A stretch of DNA of 19,504 bases from an uncultured bacterium (GTDB lineage Bacteria > Bacteroidota > Bacteroidia > Bacteroidales > Muribaculaceae). The stretch lies in the NCBI GenBank assembly GCA_905214715.1, contig CAJMMT010000028.1, forward strand, positions 1 through 19,504. Direction: 5' to 3'. The notes beneath the pieces were generated by a model, which searched no databases, had not been told where the DNA came from, and worked only from the letters and a program-made list of their open reading frames with translations. Positions 1-7,512 of the stretch are shown here, piece by piece (the stretch's first letter is position 1; every line of letters starts with the position of its first letter). A program made the translations under genes and the position numbers.

Positions 1-35
1 TGGTACTGCTGACGCGGGAGAGTAGGTAATCGCCC
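1..35 (+). rRNA. rrf: 5S rRNA, 3' end only
   Basis: The first ~35 bases match the conserved 3' part of bacterial 5S rRNA: a GGTACTGC strand, a GCGGGAGAGTAGG strand that pairs back to it, and a terminal CGCC segment. A perfect terminator follows at 49-78, as expected at the end of an rRNA operon. The 5' part lies before the window. The exact mature 3' end is uncertain by a few bases. Confidence 0.85.
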
Positions 36-48
36 CCTTGAAGAAGGA

Positions 49-78
49 GACCCGGACTTCGGTCCGGGTCTTTTTTTT
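49..78 (+). terminator. Rho-independent terminator of the rRNA operon
   Basis: A perfect 9-bp GC-rich stem (49-57 paired with 62-70) closes a TTCG tetraloop and is followed by eight T residues (71-78). It sits directly after the 5S end. Confidence 0.95.
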
Positions 79-194
79 GTCCTGACCAATGACCAACGAC
101 TAATGACTACCGAACGGTTAATAATTGTTATTGAAACGAGCCTTTTTGGTAGGTCTGTTGTTTCCATTCTGTAACCATATAAAAAAGCACGATT

Positions 195-431
195 ATGAAT
201 ACAGAAGATCTGGCTAAACAGGCCAAAGAAGCAGCCCAGCAAGCTAAGGTGGCTGCGAAAGTAGCAGTCAACGATGCCAAGATGGCGGCGCAGGACGCTT
301 TGAAGAATGCAAAGAGCACCACTGCCCAAAAGGGTGAATCTGTCAAAGATAAGGCTGCCGGAGCATTTGACTCATTAAAAGATAAAGCCGCCGATGCCTT
401 GCGCAATCTTGCAGACAAAATCGACGATTGA
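195..431 (+). CDS. Small Ala/Lys-rich helical protein (LEA/apolipoprotein-like composition), 78 aa
   Basis: The 78-residue product is almost entirely Ala, Lys, Asp, Glu, Gln and Asn, with irregular 11-residue-like repeats of the AKxAAxxA type. It has no signal peptide, cysteine or membrane segment. This composition predicts long amphipathic helices, as in LEA-like stress proteins, small YtxH/CsbD-like proteins or histone H1-like Lys/Ala proteins. I do not recognise a specific family. The ATG at 195 follows an AT-rich leader and no Shine-Dalgarno is obvious. It lies alone between the rRNA terminator and a convergent regulator gene, with hairpins downstream at 491-510 and 524-566. The antisense frame over the same bases is a mirror of the repetitive codons. 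That it is a gene is likely; its role is unknown. Confidence 0.7.
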   Translation: MNTEDLAKQAKEAAQQAKVAAKVAVNDAKMAAQDALKNAKSTTAQKGESVKDKAAGAFDSLKDKAADALRNLADKIDD

Positions 432-490
432 CAGGTGAATTGCATCTGTATGGCAATCCTGGAGGATATTCCTATCTTGGTGCCGCAATT

Positions 491-516
491 TAACGGTAAC
501 GATACCGTTAGCTTTT
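491..516 (+). terminator. Hairpin, possible terminator of the 78-aa gene
   Basis: A perfect 8-bp stem (491-498 with 503-510, loop ACGA) is followed by GCTTTT. The stem has only moderate GC and the T-run is short, so it is a weak intrinsic terminator or simply a palindrome. It lies 60 bp after the stop of the 78-aa gene. Confidence 0.45.
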
Positions 517-523
517 AAGCATA

Positions 524-566
524 AAATAAGAGCTCCGGAGAAAACTTATTTCAACGGAGCTTATTT
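524..566 (-). terminator. Terminator-like hairpin after the AraC-type gene
   Basis: Bases 524-537 pair with 555-566 around an AGCTCCG/CGGAGCT core with one bulge. On the minus strand the stem is followed by a T-rich stretch. It sits just past the stop codon of the minus-strand regulator, in the gap between convergent genes, and could work in both directions. Confidence 0.55.
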
Positions 567-572
567 ATGTGT

Positions 573-1526
573 TTATCTCTTATTCGCCTGTTTAACGTTT
601 TCAGCGTTTGGTGTTGCCTGTTTCCTGTAGTCGTGCCTGTAGGCATTGGGCGAAATTCCCGTAAACTTCTTGAAATATTTGCCGAAGAAACTCTGATTGG
701 GAAAATTCAGCTGTGCGGAAATCTGCTGGATTGTATAGTTGGTAGATCTAAGCATTATCTGGGCTTCCGTAATCACATGCCGGTTTATAAACCGCGTGGC
801 GGTTTCTCCGGACAGTTCTTTTATTATGGCCGACAGATGCTTCGGACTGACGCACAGCAGCGATGCGTAGAAGCCTACGCTCCGTTCCTGTTTGGCATAT
901 TTGCCCAAAGCAATCAGAAACTGAGCCATGAGATCTTCTTTGCGGGTACGTTTTCTTTCCACTTCATCTTCATCGTGGTTCTGCAGCCCGGTTTCCAGAA
1001 GATGTAGACAGAATCCGGAAAGCAGTTTCTCAAGAATCCGGTAGTATCCCTCGGTAGCAGGTTGCATGGATTCCCTTTCCAGAAGATCGAACCACAGATT
1101 GACCAGCGACAGGTTATGAGAGTCAAACGAGATAACCTCATTGAAGTCCGACTTCATGAGTTTAGGCAGAAACCCGGTAAACTCGGGTATCATAAATGAT
1201 ATGAATTCCGGATTGAAAGCGAGAATCCTTACTTTTACCTTATCGTCCGAACTGTATGAGGTTACGACTTTATGGCTGTGGAGTCCCATCAGCGAGCCCG
1301 GACCAACATGATATTCCTTAAGGTCAATGCCGATATTGAATTCACCTTCACGGATTATGGCGAAGTATGCGTGAGGCAACCTGTAGGGTAGAGCCTGCCG
1401 ACATGGCTCCAGAACGATATCCTTTACCAGCAATGGCTGTAGGTTGCTTATCTGCGATGATAAGGTTTTGAGTACCTCCGGTATTTCCGGATTACCGTTT
1501 ATAATGTCATATCTTTTCAATGCCAT
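573..1526 (-). CDS. AraC-family transcriptional regulator
   Basis: This 317-aa protein has the AraC layout. A ~180-residue N-terminal domain rich in beta-strand comes first, then a C-terminal double helix-turn-helix at about residues 198-300. The second HTH shows the family signature: TIQQISAQLNF, then FFGKYFKKFTGISPNAYR. Members bind DNA as dimers and usually activate nearby or distant genes in response to an effector; the effector here is unknown. The start ATG lies inside the end of the upstream glycosyltransferase gene (10-bp overlap), so the two are very likely co-transcribed and translationally coupled. The C-terminal ~20 residues are a basic, Asn/Gln-rich tail outside the domain. The family call is firm, the target is not. 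Confidence 0.92.
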   Translation of the reverse strand: MALKRYDIINGNPEIPEVLKTLSSQISNLQPLLVKDIVLEPCRQALPYRLPHAYFAIIREGEFNIGIDLKEYHVGPGSLMGLHSHKVVTSYSSDDKVKVRILAFNPEFISFMIPEFTGFLPKLMKSDFNEVISFDSHNLSLVNLWFDLLERESMQPATEGYYRILEKLLSGFCLHLLETGLQNHDEDEVERKRTRKEDLMAQFLIALGKYAKQERSVGFYASLLCVSPKHLSAIIKELSGETATRFINRHVITEAQIMLRSTNYTIQQISAQLNFPNQSFFGKYFKKFTGISPNAYRHDYRKQATPNAENVKQANKR

Positions 1527-2341
1527 GCTTTTCTGATTTTTCTTGCCACTGCGCGAGGTATAAACCCGATATGCGCGATAATAGCCGAGGCGAGACCGAA
1601 GTGATGCTTCATTATGCTGAAACGTTCCTTTAGCGATGCGATTTTGTTTTTTTCGGTGAGACCGTCATCGAGATAATCTATTGTAACCCTGCCCAGATTG
1701 TACCTGCATCCGGGCCGTGAGGCCATAATTGAGCGCAGACACCAGTCATAATCGGCCGAAAAACGGTATCTCAGGTCATAATACGGAGCAATCTTGCGTC
1801 GCACCATGAATGCCTGATGGCACACCAGCATGCCGTTCAGGAAGGAACGGGCTGTAAGGACTGCCGGAGCCTGCAGGTGTCTTGGCCGCAGGAAGTTGCG
1901 GTCGGCATCCACTATGATGGTATCACCGTATATTATATCGGGGGATGATTTCGCGGCTTCGGCATAAAGAGCTAACGTGTCGGAGCCATGAAAAGTGTCG
2001 CCGGCGTTAAGGAAGATCAGATATTTCCCTCGTGCCATGTCGATACCCTTGTTCATGGCATCGTAGAGGCCGTCGTCAGGTTCACTGAGGACTCTCAGTG
2101 ATTTAGGTCCTTGCATACGTACTTTGGCAATGGTGCCGTCGGTAGATGCTCCGTCTATAATTATATGTTCGTAATTCCGAAATGACTGTTCGGCCACAGA
2201 CCTGACGGTATCGGCAATCTGTTTCTCCGCGTTATAAGTGATGGTAATCACCGATATGAGCGGTGTCGCGTATCCGGAGGCCGAGCGGCGGTCGGTCCCT
2301 TTTTTTCCGGCGGGTTTGTGTCGCTTGTGTTCTTCAGGCAT
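1517..2341 (-). CDS. Family 2 glycosyltransferase (WcaA-like)
   Basis: The 274-aa protein carries GT2 (GT-A fold) motifs: the nucleotide-binding start SVITITYNAEKQI (residues ~30-42), IIDGASTDGT (~61-70) and DGLYDAMNKGI (~90-100). NAGD (~112-115) stands where the metal-binding Asp-x-Asp region is expected, and SADYDWCLR lies further on. It has no membrane segment and should be a cytoplasmic or peripheral enzyme that adds a sugar to a polysaccharide or lipid-linked acceptor. The first ~26 residues are basic and hydrophilic and precede the fold, so a later start is possible, although no Met lies close to the motif. It overlaps the AraC-type gene by 10 bp. A possible minus-strand -7 box (TAAATTTG, 2422-2415) lies upstream without a good -33 partner. 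Confidence 0.9.
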   Translation of the reverse strand: MPEEHKRHKPAGKKGTDRRSASGYATPLISVITITYNAEKQIADTVRSVAEQSFRNYEHIIIDGASTDGTIAKVRMQGPKSLRVLSEPDDGLYDAMNKGIDMARGKYLIFLNAGDTFHGSDTLALYAEAAKSSPDIIYGDTIIVDADRNFLRPRHLQAPAVLTARSFLNGMLVCHQAFMVRRKIAPYYDLRYRFSADYDWCLRSIMASRPGCRYNLGRVTIDYLDDGLTEKNKIASLKERFSIMKHHFGLASAIIAHIGFIPRAVARKIRKAWH

Positions 2342-2504
2342 GTCGTTCTGATAAAAAGGGGCTATCCAAGGAGACGTAGGGACTCAAAGTGGGTCCTTCG
2401 GGCGACTCCATATTCAAATTTAATCAATACCATCTTTCCATGTCTTTATAAATAGCTTAAAAGATGTTAAGTTGCTTCATTTTGTTTGCCCTTATTTATC
2501 CTTA
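2342..2504. other. Non-coding leader between GT2 gene and mobile element
   Basis: No credible ORF. It holds a TAAATTTG motif on the minus strand (2422-2415), a possible -7 box for the GT2/AraC pair, but no TTG-type -33 box at the usual distance. The last three bases (TTA, 2502-2504) are the left copy of the direct repeat flanking the mobile element. Confidence 0.4.
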
Positions 2505-2699
2505 GAGAATGTTTGAATTTAACACGAATTTATAATTGAGAGATTACTTGGAAATTCTTTCCATCCCCCCGAAGGTCTTTTTTGGCTGTTTCCGCCAAGA
2601 TTTCGTCGGTTACGGTGCCCGCACCGCGCCCTCCTCAACTTGCGGAAACATCTCAAAAAATCCTCTTCGGGTGAATGGAAGTTAAATCCAAACATTCTC
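2505..2699. mobile_element. MITE-like palindromic element, copy 1 (195 bp)
   Basis: The element begins GAGAATGTTTGAATTTAAC and ends with its inverted complement with one mismatch (18 of 19). It is flanked by a TTA direct repeat (2502-2504 and 2700-2702). The interior is also an imperfect inverted repeat: the CTTTCCATCCCCCCGAAGG arm matches the complement of CTCTTCGGGTGAATGGAAG, the TTTTTTGGCTGTTTCCGC arm matches the complement of the GCGGAAACATCTCAAAAAA segment, and a GGTGC/GCACC core lies near the centre. A second copy at 13993-14188 differs by about seven substitutions and one indel. There is no transposase gene, so it would be non-autonomous. GAG-N2-TGTYTR ends with a 3-bp TWA duplication resemble what I recall of IS5-family IS1031-group elements; this is not verified. 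Confidence 0.85.
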
Positions 2700-2791
2700 T
2701 TAGAGGCTTGCGGTATAGATTCCGGGGGATGTATCATGTATAATGAACTTGTTTGGACGTAGTATAAATTAGGGTAAAATTAAGTTCAAAC

Positions 2792-2823
2792 CTTGGGGAT
2801 ATGAATAAATCCATTTAACTTTG
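2792..2823 (+). promoter_or_regulatory. Bacteroidota-type promoter of the ferredoxin gene
   Basis: A CTTG box (2792-2795), a 20-bp spacer and TAACTTTG (2816-2823) match the Bacteroidota housekeeping consensus (TTTG, then TAnnTTTG). Transcription would start near 2830, giving a leader of about 95 bases. Confidence 0.75.
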
Positions 2824-2923
2824 CAATCCCCTCCCGAGGGTATTTCGTTGCCATCGGAAGCGGATTCCGCGGTTATGCAGCGGTATAAATTTGAATAAGT
2901 TTAATTTAAAATATTAAAAAGTC

Positions 2924-3091
2924 ATGGCATATGTAATTGGCGACAATTGCGTCGCATGCGGAACCTGTCAGTCTGTTTGCCCGGTAGATGCAATCTCCGA
3001 GGGCGATATCTATCACATCGATCCCGATACCTGCATCAGCTGCGGCAGCTGCGCACAGGTTTGTCCTTCAGATGCTATCACCGAAGGCTAA
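2924..3091 (+). CDS. 2[4Fe-4S] ferredoxin, 55 aa
   Basis: This short gene encodes 55 residues, the usual size of clostridial-type bacterial ferredoxins. Two complete cluster motifs C-x2-C-x2-C-x3-C-P are visible at Cys9/12/15/19 and Cys37/40/43/47, each followed by Pro. In this fold the fourth cysteine of each motif ligates the other cluster. The short acidic protein would be a cytoplasmic low-potential electron carrier, for example for pyruvate:ferredoxin oxidoreductase or hydrogenase in an anaerobe. The gene is a single-gene unit with a promoter at 2792-2823 and a strong terminator at 3113-3148. The leader just before the ATG is AT-rich with no Shine-Dalgarno, typical for the phylum. Confidence 0.95.
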   Translation: MAYVIGDNCVACGTCQSVCPVDAISEGDIYHIDPDTCISCGSCAQVCPSDAITEG

Positions 3092-3112
3092 TCTAAATCT
3101 AAAAGCAAACAG

Positions 3113-3148
3113 CAGGCATCCCGGTCTTAGCCGGGATGCCTGTTTTTT
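3113..3148 (+). terminator. Strong rho-independent terminator after ferredoxin
   Basis: A perfect 12-bp stem (3113-3124 with 3131-3142) around the loop TCTTAG is followed by six T residues (3143-3148). Confidence 0.95.
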
Positions 3149-3163
3149 ATACTGTGCCCGGCG

Positions 3164-3195
3164 GTTGTGTACTACGCGATAATTTAGTAATTTTG
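3164..3195 (+). promoter_or_regulatory. Promoter of the TPR / DUF4292 / EnvC operon
   Basis: GTTG (3164-3167), a 20-bp spacer and TAATTTTG (3188-3195) match the Bacteroidota promoter pattern and lie just after the ferredoxin terminator. The predicted leader to the TPR gene is about 85 bases. Confidence 0.7.
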
Positions 3196-3287
3196 GGTTT
3201 TACTTCATGCATTCATACTTGTGGTATGGTTCTAAACCATTTGGCGGTTATGATTGTCATAAGTAAGTATTCTAAGAATTTGCCATT

Positions 3288-5087
3288 TTGAAAAAATCCT
3301 GTTTGCTCATACCTGCCATATTGACCCTTTTCGCGGTTTCATCCGGCTGGATGATTCCGGTCAGCGGCGCTTCTTCCACGCGTGAGAATACGCGTAAGGA
3401 GGCCATGCGTAAAAAGGCAAGGCATTACTATTTGGCGGCTACCGTAGCAGATGCCGAAGGACATCAGCCCGAAGCCTACGAACTGTTTAAGAAAGCCCAT
3501 AGTCTTGACCCGGAATATGATGAGGCTTCCTATCACTTCGGTGTGGCGCGAATGCATAACAATATCGACACCATGCAGAGCGAAACGGAAATGAAGAGGA
3601 GTCTCGCGATGATACGCCGGTTTGTAGACAATCATCCCGAGGATGTGCAGGAGAATCTGTATTACGGATACCTGGCCGGCTTCGCCGACCCGGCGGATGC
3701 GGTGCGGATATATAAGCGCATAATAGAGCTTAACCCTGACAGGACCGCCACGCTGCTTCAGCTTGCGGAAACCGAGATAAGACGCGGCAAGTTCGACGAG
3801 GCAATCGGGGCCTTGAACCGTTATGAAGATATCGAGGGGCCGAATCCCGAAGTGAGCATGCGCAAGATTCAGCTTCTGTTTCATAAAGCCGATACCACAG
3901 GAGCCATGAACGAAGCCGACAGACTTACGGAACTTTATCCGTCTGACACCCGTTTCAGATTGCTGCGTGGCTCATTGGCCGGGGCTATCGGTGATACGCT
4001 GAAGATGGAGCGGGACCTGCTTGAAAGCGACAGACTCGACCCTGACAATGCGAACGTGAAACTGGCATTGGCCGATCTTTCGCTGAACCGGGGCGACTCC
4101 ACGGCTTACGACAATTACGTGTATCAAGCATTGCTGAGCCCCGGACTGCAGCTTGAACAGAAAGTGGACATGTTGGGCCAATATCTTCAGCAACTGTTGA
4201 GAGACAAGGGAGATACGTCGCGTGGCGACTATCTGTTTTCCGTTCTTGAAAAGGAATATCCCCATCAGCCCGAACTGCTCGATCTCGAGTCCCGTTACCG
4301 TATGGCTACCGGAAAGAAAGAACAGGGAATAGAGCTGATGGAGTACGCCACTTCGCTCGACCCCGGAAACGAAGTCTATTGGCAACAGCTCATGGCTTAT
4401 GCCCTTTCCGCCGGACGATATGATATGGTGAGCAAGGCATACGGAAAGGCCTCGGAAAATCTGGTTCCGGGCACCGATATGAAAATGATGTACGCGCTCA
4501 GCCTCGGCCTCGACAAAAAGTACGCGGAGGCGATAGCGGCATACGGCGGGATTATCGAGCCGATTACCGGCAATGCCGACCCTTCCGCCCTTATCGAAGA
4601 GATGCATCCCACCCCGAAGATAGGATTGTATGAGGCGGATCTGCTCAAGTCGGTATATTCGTCGGTTTCCGACGTATATTGGAAATGGAAGAAAGAGGAA
4701 GAGGCCTTCGCAGCCTGCCGTAACGCCCTTTTCCTTGACCCCGACGATGTGCTGACGTTGAACAATTACGCATATTTCCTGGCCGAGGCGGACAAGGAGC
4801 TTCCCAAGGCGCTTGAAATGGCCGCGAAGGTATTGGCGGCGGAGCCGGAGAATCCGACATATCTTGATACCTACGCCTGGATTCTGTATAAGACAGGAGA
4901 CTATGACGGAGCCTTGGAAAAACAGCAGGAGGCTATTGAAAAGGCGAAAGGGGAGAATGGAGAGGAGATAGCAGTAGCGGAATTTTACGAACATCTGGCG
5001 GAGATATTGAAGGCGAAAGGCGACAACGCCGGCTCGCGGGAGGCATCTGCCAGAGCGAAAGATATAAAAGCAAAGGAGAATGACTGA
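3288..5087 (+). CDS. Secreted/periplasmic tetratricopeptide-repeat protein
   Basis: The 599-aa product starts with a signal peptide (two Lys, then a hydrophobic run to about residue 27). It continues as helical repeats with the TPR pattern: for example residues ~42-78 (LAATVADAEGHQPEAYELFKKA), ~120-150 (AVRIYKRIIELNPD) and ~490-570, where LNNYAYFLAEA and YLDTYAWILYKTGDYDGAL are textbook repeats. TPR proteins scaffold protein complexes; this one should act in the periplasm. The start is TTG at 3288: it is the only start that gives a full signal peptide, and no in-frame ATG lies nearby. The next gene overlaps its end by 8 bp. In Bacteroidales a TPR protein commonly precedes DUF4292 and EnvC-like genes, as here. 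Long antisense frames over the gene are codon-bias shadows. Confidence 0.9.
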   Translation: MKKSCLLIPAILTLFAVSSGWMIPVSGASSTRENTRKEAMRKKARHYYLAATVADAEGHQPEAYELFKKAHSLDPEYDEASYHFGVARMHNNIDTMQSETEMKRSLAMIRRFVDNHPEDVQENLYYGYLAGFADPADAVRIYKRIIELNPDRTATLLQLAETEIRRGKFDEAIGALNRYEDIEGPNPEVSMRKIQLLFHKADTTGAMNEADRLTELYPSDTRFRLLRGSLAGAIGDTLKMERDLLESDRLDPDNANVKLALADLSLNRGDSTAYDNYVYQALLSPGLQLEQKVDMLGQYLQQLLRDKGDTSRGDYLFSVLEKEYPHQPELLDLESRYRMATGKKEQGIELMEYATSLDPGNEVYWQQLMAYALSAGRYDMVSKAYGKASENLVPGTDMKMMYALSLGLDKKYAEAIAAYGGIIEPITGNADPSALIEEMHPTPKIGLYEADLLKSVYSSVSDVYWKWKKEEEAFAACRNALFLDPDDVLTLNNYAYFLAEADKELPKALEMAAKVLAAEPENPTYLDTYAWILYKTGDYDGALEKQQEAIEKAKGENGEEIAVAEFYEHLAEILKAKGDNAGSREASARAKDIKAKEND

Positions 5088-5892
5088 CCGAAACATGGCC
5101 CCGGTGAAATCGATCAGAGGGGCGATCATGATACTCTTGACATTGCTGGCCATGATTCCCATGCGGGGTCAGGATGCGATGGACCGCGATACCACGCGCG
5201 AGATACTATCTCTTGTCGAGGAATGTTCCTCGGCATGGGAAAGGGTGGAGCTGAACGGCAAGCTGAAAAGTTCCTATCTACCACTTTCACCGAGTGTGAA
5301 GGTATACATGGAAAACGGCACAAGGCTCGACCTTTCGGTACGCGCCCCGTTCTTGGGAGAGGTAGGGCGCATACAGGCTACCACCGACACTATCGTGGCT
5401 GTAAACAAGATGAAAAAGGTGTACTGGAGTGCCTCGATGAACGAACTGAGCCGTAAATATCCCGGGGGAATCGAATTGTTGCAGTCGCTGTTGTTGGGAC
5501 GCATGGTCATATTCGGCCAGGGAGTGCTCGGCGAAGATATGGGCGGCATGGTGAGCATCTATCCCGACGGCGAGGAGGGGTGGCTGATTATGCCAAGACA
5601 GGAGCATCAGGTGTCGGGCGCCCGCTACGGATATGTGGCCGGGGCTCTCGGCGAGACACTTGCGCTGATAGTGGAGCGCGAGAACAATGAGGATTACCTT
5701 CAGGTGGATTATGACTGGAAGAAAAACGGCAAATATGACCTTATGGCCGAGTTGGCCATAGGAAGCAAGCTGATTGACGCCACCCTGCAGTTCGACACTC
5801 CGAAATGGGATGCGATGCCGATGTCGCCGATAGCTGTCGACAGCAAATACCGCCGTGTTGAAATAAAGGAATTCTTCGGTAAAATGTTCTGA
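5080..5892 (+). CDS. DUF4292 family envelope protein
   Basis: The 270-aa protein matches DUF4292 by context and pattern: an N-terminal hydrophobic export segment (~residues 14-28), a conserved WERVELNGKLKSSYLPLSPSVKV strand region (~53-75, here given only as a landmark), then beta-rich sequence resembling LolA/LolB-type lipoprotein-carrier folds. The biochemical role of DUF4292 is not established; a lipoprotein or outer-membrane assembly function is an inference from the fold. Many members have a lipobox cysteine; here the segment ends IPMRGQDAM with no cysteine, so it may be soluble in the periplasm. It overlaps the TPR gene by 8 bp (ATGACTGA) and ends 5 bp before the EnvC-like gene, so the three form one operon. 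Confidence 0.8.
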   Translation: MTDRNMAPVKSIRGAIMILLTLLAMIPMRGQDAMDRDTTREILSLVEECSSAWERVELNGKLKSSYLPLSPSVKVYMENGTRLDLSVRAPFLGEVGRIQATTDTIVAVNKMKKVYWSASMNELSRKYPGGIELLQSLLLGRMVIFGQGVLGEDMGGMVSIYPDGEEGWLIMPRQEHQVSGARYGYVAGALGETLALIVERENNEDYLQVDYDWKKNGKYDLMAELAIGSKLIDATLQFDTPKWDAMPMSPIAVDSKYRRVEIKEFFGKMF

Positions 5893-5897
5893 CACTC

Positions 5898-7508
5898 ATG
5901 AGATTTCATAAAGACTCCAAACGTATAATACTCTGGCTGACGGTGCTTCTTATGGCCTGTCAGCTACCGGTGTCGGCCGATGCCCAGTCGAACAGGCAGC
6001 GTCGTCAGCGCACGCAACAGAATGTGGCTCCCGCCCGGAACTCCAAGGGGAGCAAGGCCAAAACCGGCAAAAGCGGCAGCCGTGGCGGTCAGAAAACAAA
6101 GCCGGAGACCTCGGCCGACGTGAAACGTCGCGAGGCGGCCACGAGAAAAGAGATTCAGCAGACCAAGGAGCGTATAGAGGCCAACGAAAAGAAGGTGCGC
6201 TCGGGACTGGCGGAACTCTCGCGTCTGCGCGGAGACATAGAGGTAAGCGACAGGAAGGTGGCGGCCCTGAACAATAAAGTGTCGTCGTTGTCAGGTCAGA
6301 TAGCCTCCCTCGAGACACGCATAGCCGAAGGGAACCGCGAAGTGGAGAGAATGCGCTCGGAGTATCTCAAGGCCATAAAGAAAATGAGGCTTACACGGCG
6401 CAACCGGTCGATGCTCGCTTTCATATTCTCGGCCGAGAATTTCAATCAGGGGCTGAGACGCATGCGCTATCTGCGTCAGTTCTCCAGATGGAAAGAGGAA
6501 CGCAGTTCGGAGATAAACCGGCGCAGCGAGGAACTGAAACGTCAGGCCCTCGACCTCGACAAAGCCCGTAAGGAGCAGCAGGAAGCCTTAGTGAAACAGA
6601 GGGCGGCCAAAACCAGACTTGAAGACCAGAGCCGCCGTCAGGATGCCCTGGTGGTGAATCTGCGCAACGAAGGCGCGGCGCTGAACGCGCACCTATCCAA
6701 GAAACAGGAGGAAGCTAACCAGCTTAAAGGTCGGATAGCCGCGCTTATAGCCGCCGAAGAAAAGAAAGCCGCCGAGGAACGCCGTCTGAAAGAGGAGGCG
6801 GAACGCAAGGCCGCGGCCGAGCGCGAAGCCCGTCTTGAAGAGGAGCGCAAGGCTGCCGCCGCTGCCGAAGTCAAGGCCGCGGAAGAGGCGGCAGCCAAAG
6901 AGAAGGCGCAGAGCGCGAAGGATAAATCTGATAAGGATAAACCGAAAAAGGAAAAGACTAAAAAGGAGAAACCTAAAAAGGAGCCTAAGAAAGAAAAACC
7001 GAAGAAAAAGCCGGTAAAGAAGGCTCCGAAGAAAGAGGCGAAGCCCGCGCAGCCCGCAAAAGAGAAGGCTCCGTCCAAGGGTGGGGCGCAGTATGGCAAT
7101 TTCGCCTCCATGAAGGGGAGTCTTCCACGTCCGGTAGAGGGCCATTTCAGAATCACCTCTCCTTTCGGACGCCATTCATTGCCTGAGTTGCCCGATGTTA
7201 TCTACGATAATCCCGGCATAGATGTGGAAGTGTCGGCGGGAGCCACGGCCAAGGCCGTTTTCGGCGGCAAGGTCTCGGGAGTCTACATGATACCCGGTTT
7301 TGGCAATGTAGTCATAGTGAACCATGGGAATCACTATACCGTCTACGGCAATCTGTCGTCGGTATCGGTCAAGGTCGGAGACGAGGTAAGCCAGGGCAAG
7401 GCGGTAGGAAAGGTAGCCACAGATCCCGACAATTCATCTTACGGCTCGCTTCACTTCGAGGTATGGCGCAACCGTGATAAACTTGACCCTTCGGGGTGGA
7501 TAAGATAA
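5898..7508 (+). CDS. envC: EnvC-like murein hydrolase activator (degenerate LytM/M23 domain)
   Basis: The 536-aa protein has a signal peptide (residues 1-29) and a basic linker. A long coiled coil (about 70-310) follows, then a Lys/Pro/Glu low-complexity stretch (about 325-395) and a C-terminal LytM domain (about 410-536). Active M23 enzymes need H-x3-D, a Tyr-x-His-Leu and an H-x-H. Here the first His is Asn438 (NPGID, Asp442 kept), Y-x-H-L reads YGNL (Asn485), and the last motif reads SLHF (Ser517, His519). It should therefore not cut peptidoglycan itself but activate a cell-wall amidase, like E. coli EnvC at the septum. This degeneracy is usual for the Bacteroidales version. The Lys-rich segment is long and may bind wall polymers or vary between strains. 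Confidence 0.88.
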   Translation: MRFHKDSKRIILWLTVLLMACQLPVSADAQSNRQRRQRTQQNVAPARNSKGSKAKTGKSGSRGGQKTKPETSADVKRREAATRKEIQQTKERIEANEKKVRSGLAELSRLRGDIEVSDRKVAALNNKVSSLSGQIASLETRIAEGNREVERMRSEYLKAIKKMRLTRRNRSMLAFIFSAENFNQGLRRMRYLRQFSRWKEERSSEINRRSEELKRQALDLDKARKEQQEALVKQRAAKTRLEDQSRRQDALVVNLRNEGAALNAHLSKKQEEANQLKGRIAALIAAEEKKAAEERRLKEEAERKAAAEREARLEEERKAAAAAEVKAAEEAAAKEKAQSAKDKSDKDKPKKEKTKKEKPKKEPKKEKPKKKPVKKAPKKEAKPAQPAKEKAPSKGGAQYGNFASMKGSLPRPVEGHFRITSPFGRHSLPELPDVIYDNPGIDVEVSAGATAKAVFGGKVSGVYMIPGFGNVVIVNHGNHYTVYGNLSSVSVKVGDEVSQGKAVGKVATDPDNSSYGSLHFEVWRNRDKLDPSGWIR

Positions 7509-7512
7509 TATT

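Noticed and set aside
2519..2737. 72-aa minus-strand frame within the first mobile element
   Set aside because: Disrupted in the second copy by an indel and composed of the palindrome arms; not a transposase or any protein family.
2988..3182. 64-aa plus-strand frame overlapping the ferredoxin gene
   Set aside because: Runs in another frame through the ferredoxin gene and its terminator; the ferredoxin frame has eight correctly spaced cysteines.
3972..5162. 396-aa open frame on the minus strand over the TPR gene
   Set aside because: It lies wholly antisense to a well-supported operon, has no recognisable domain and mirrors the codon pattern of the real gene.
5287..5895. 202-aa minus-strand frame over the DUF4292 gene
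   Set aside because: Antisense shadow; no domain, no plausible start context, and the plus-strand gene is part of a tight operon.
6638..7175. Ser/Ala/Phe-rich minus-strand frames over the EnvC-like gene
   Set aside because: They are the complement of the Lys/Ala/Glu low-complexity stretch and merely reflect its repetitive codons.
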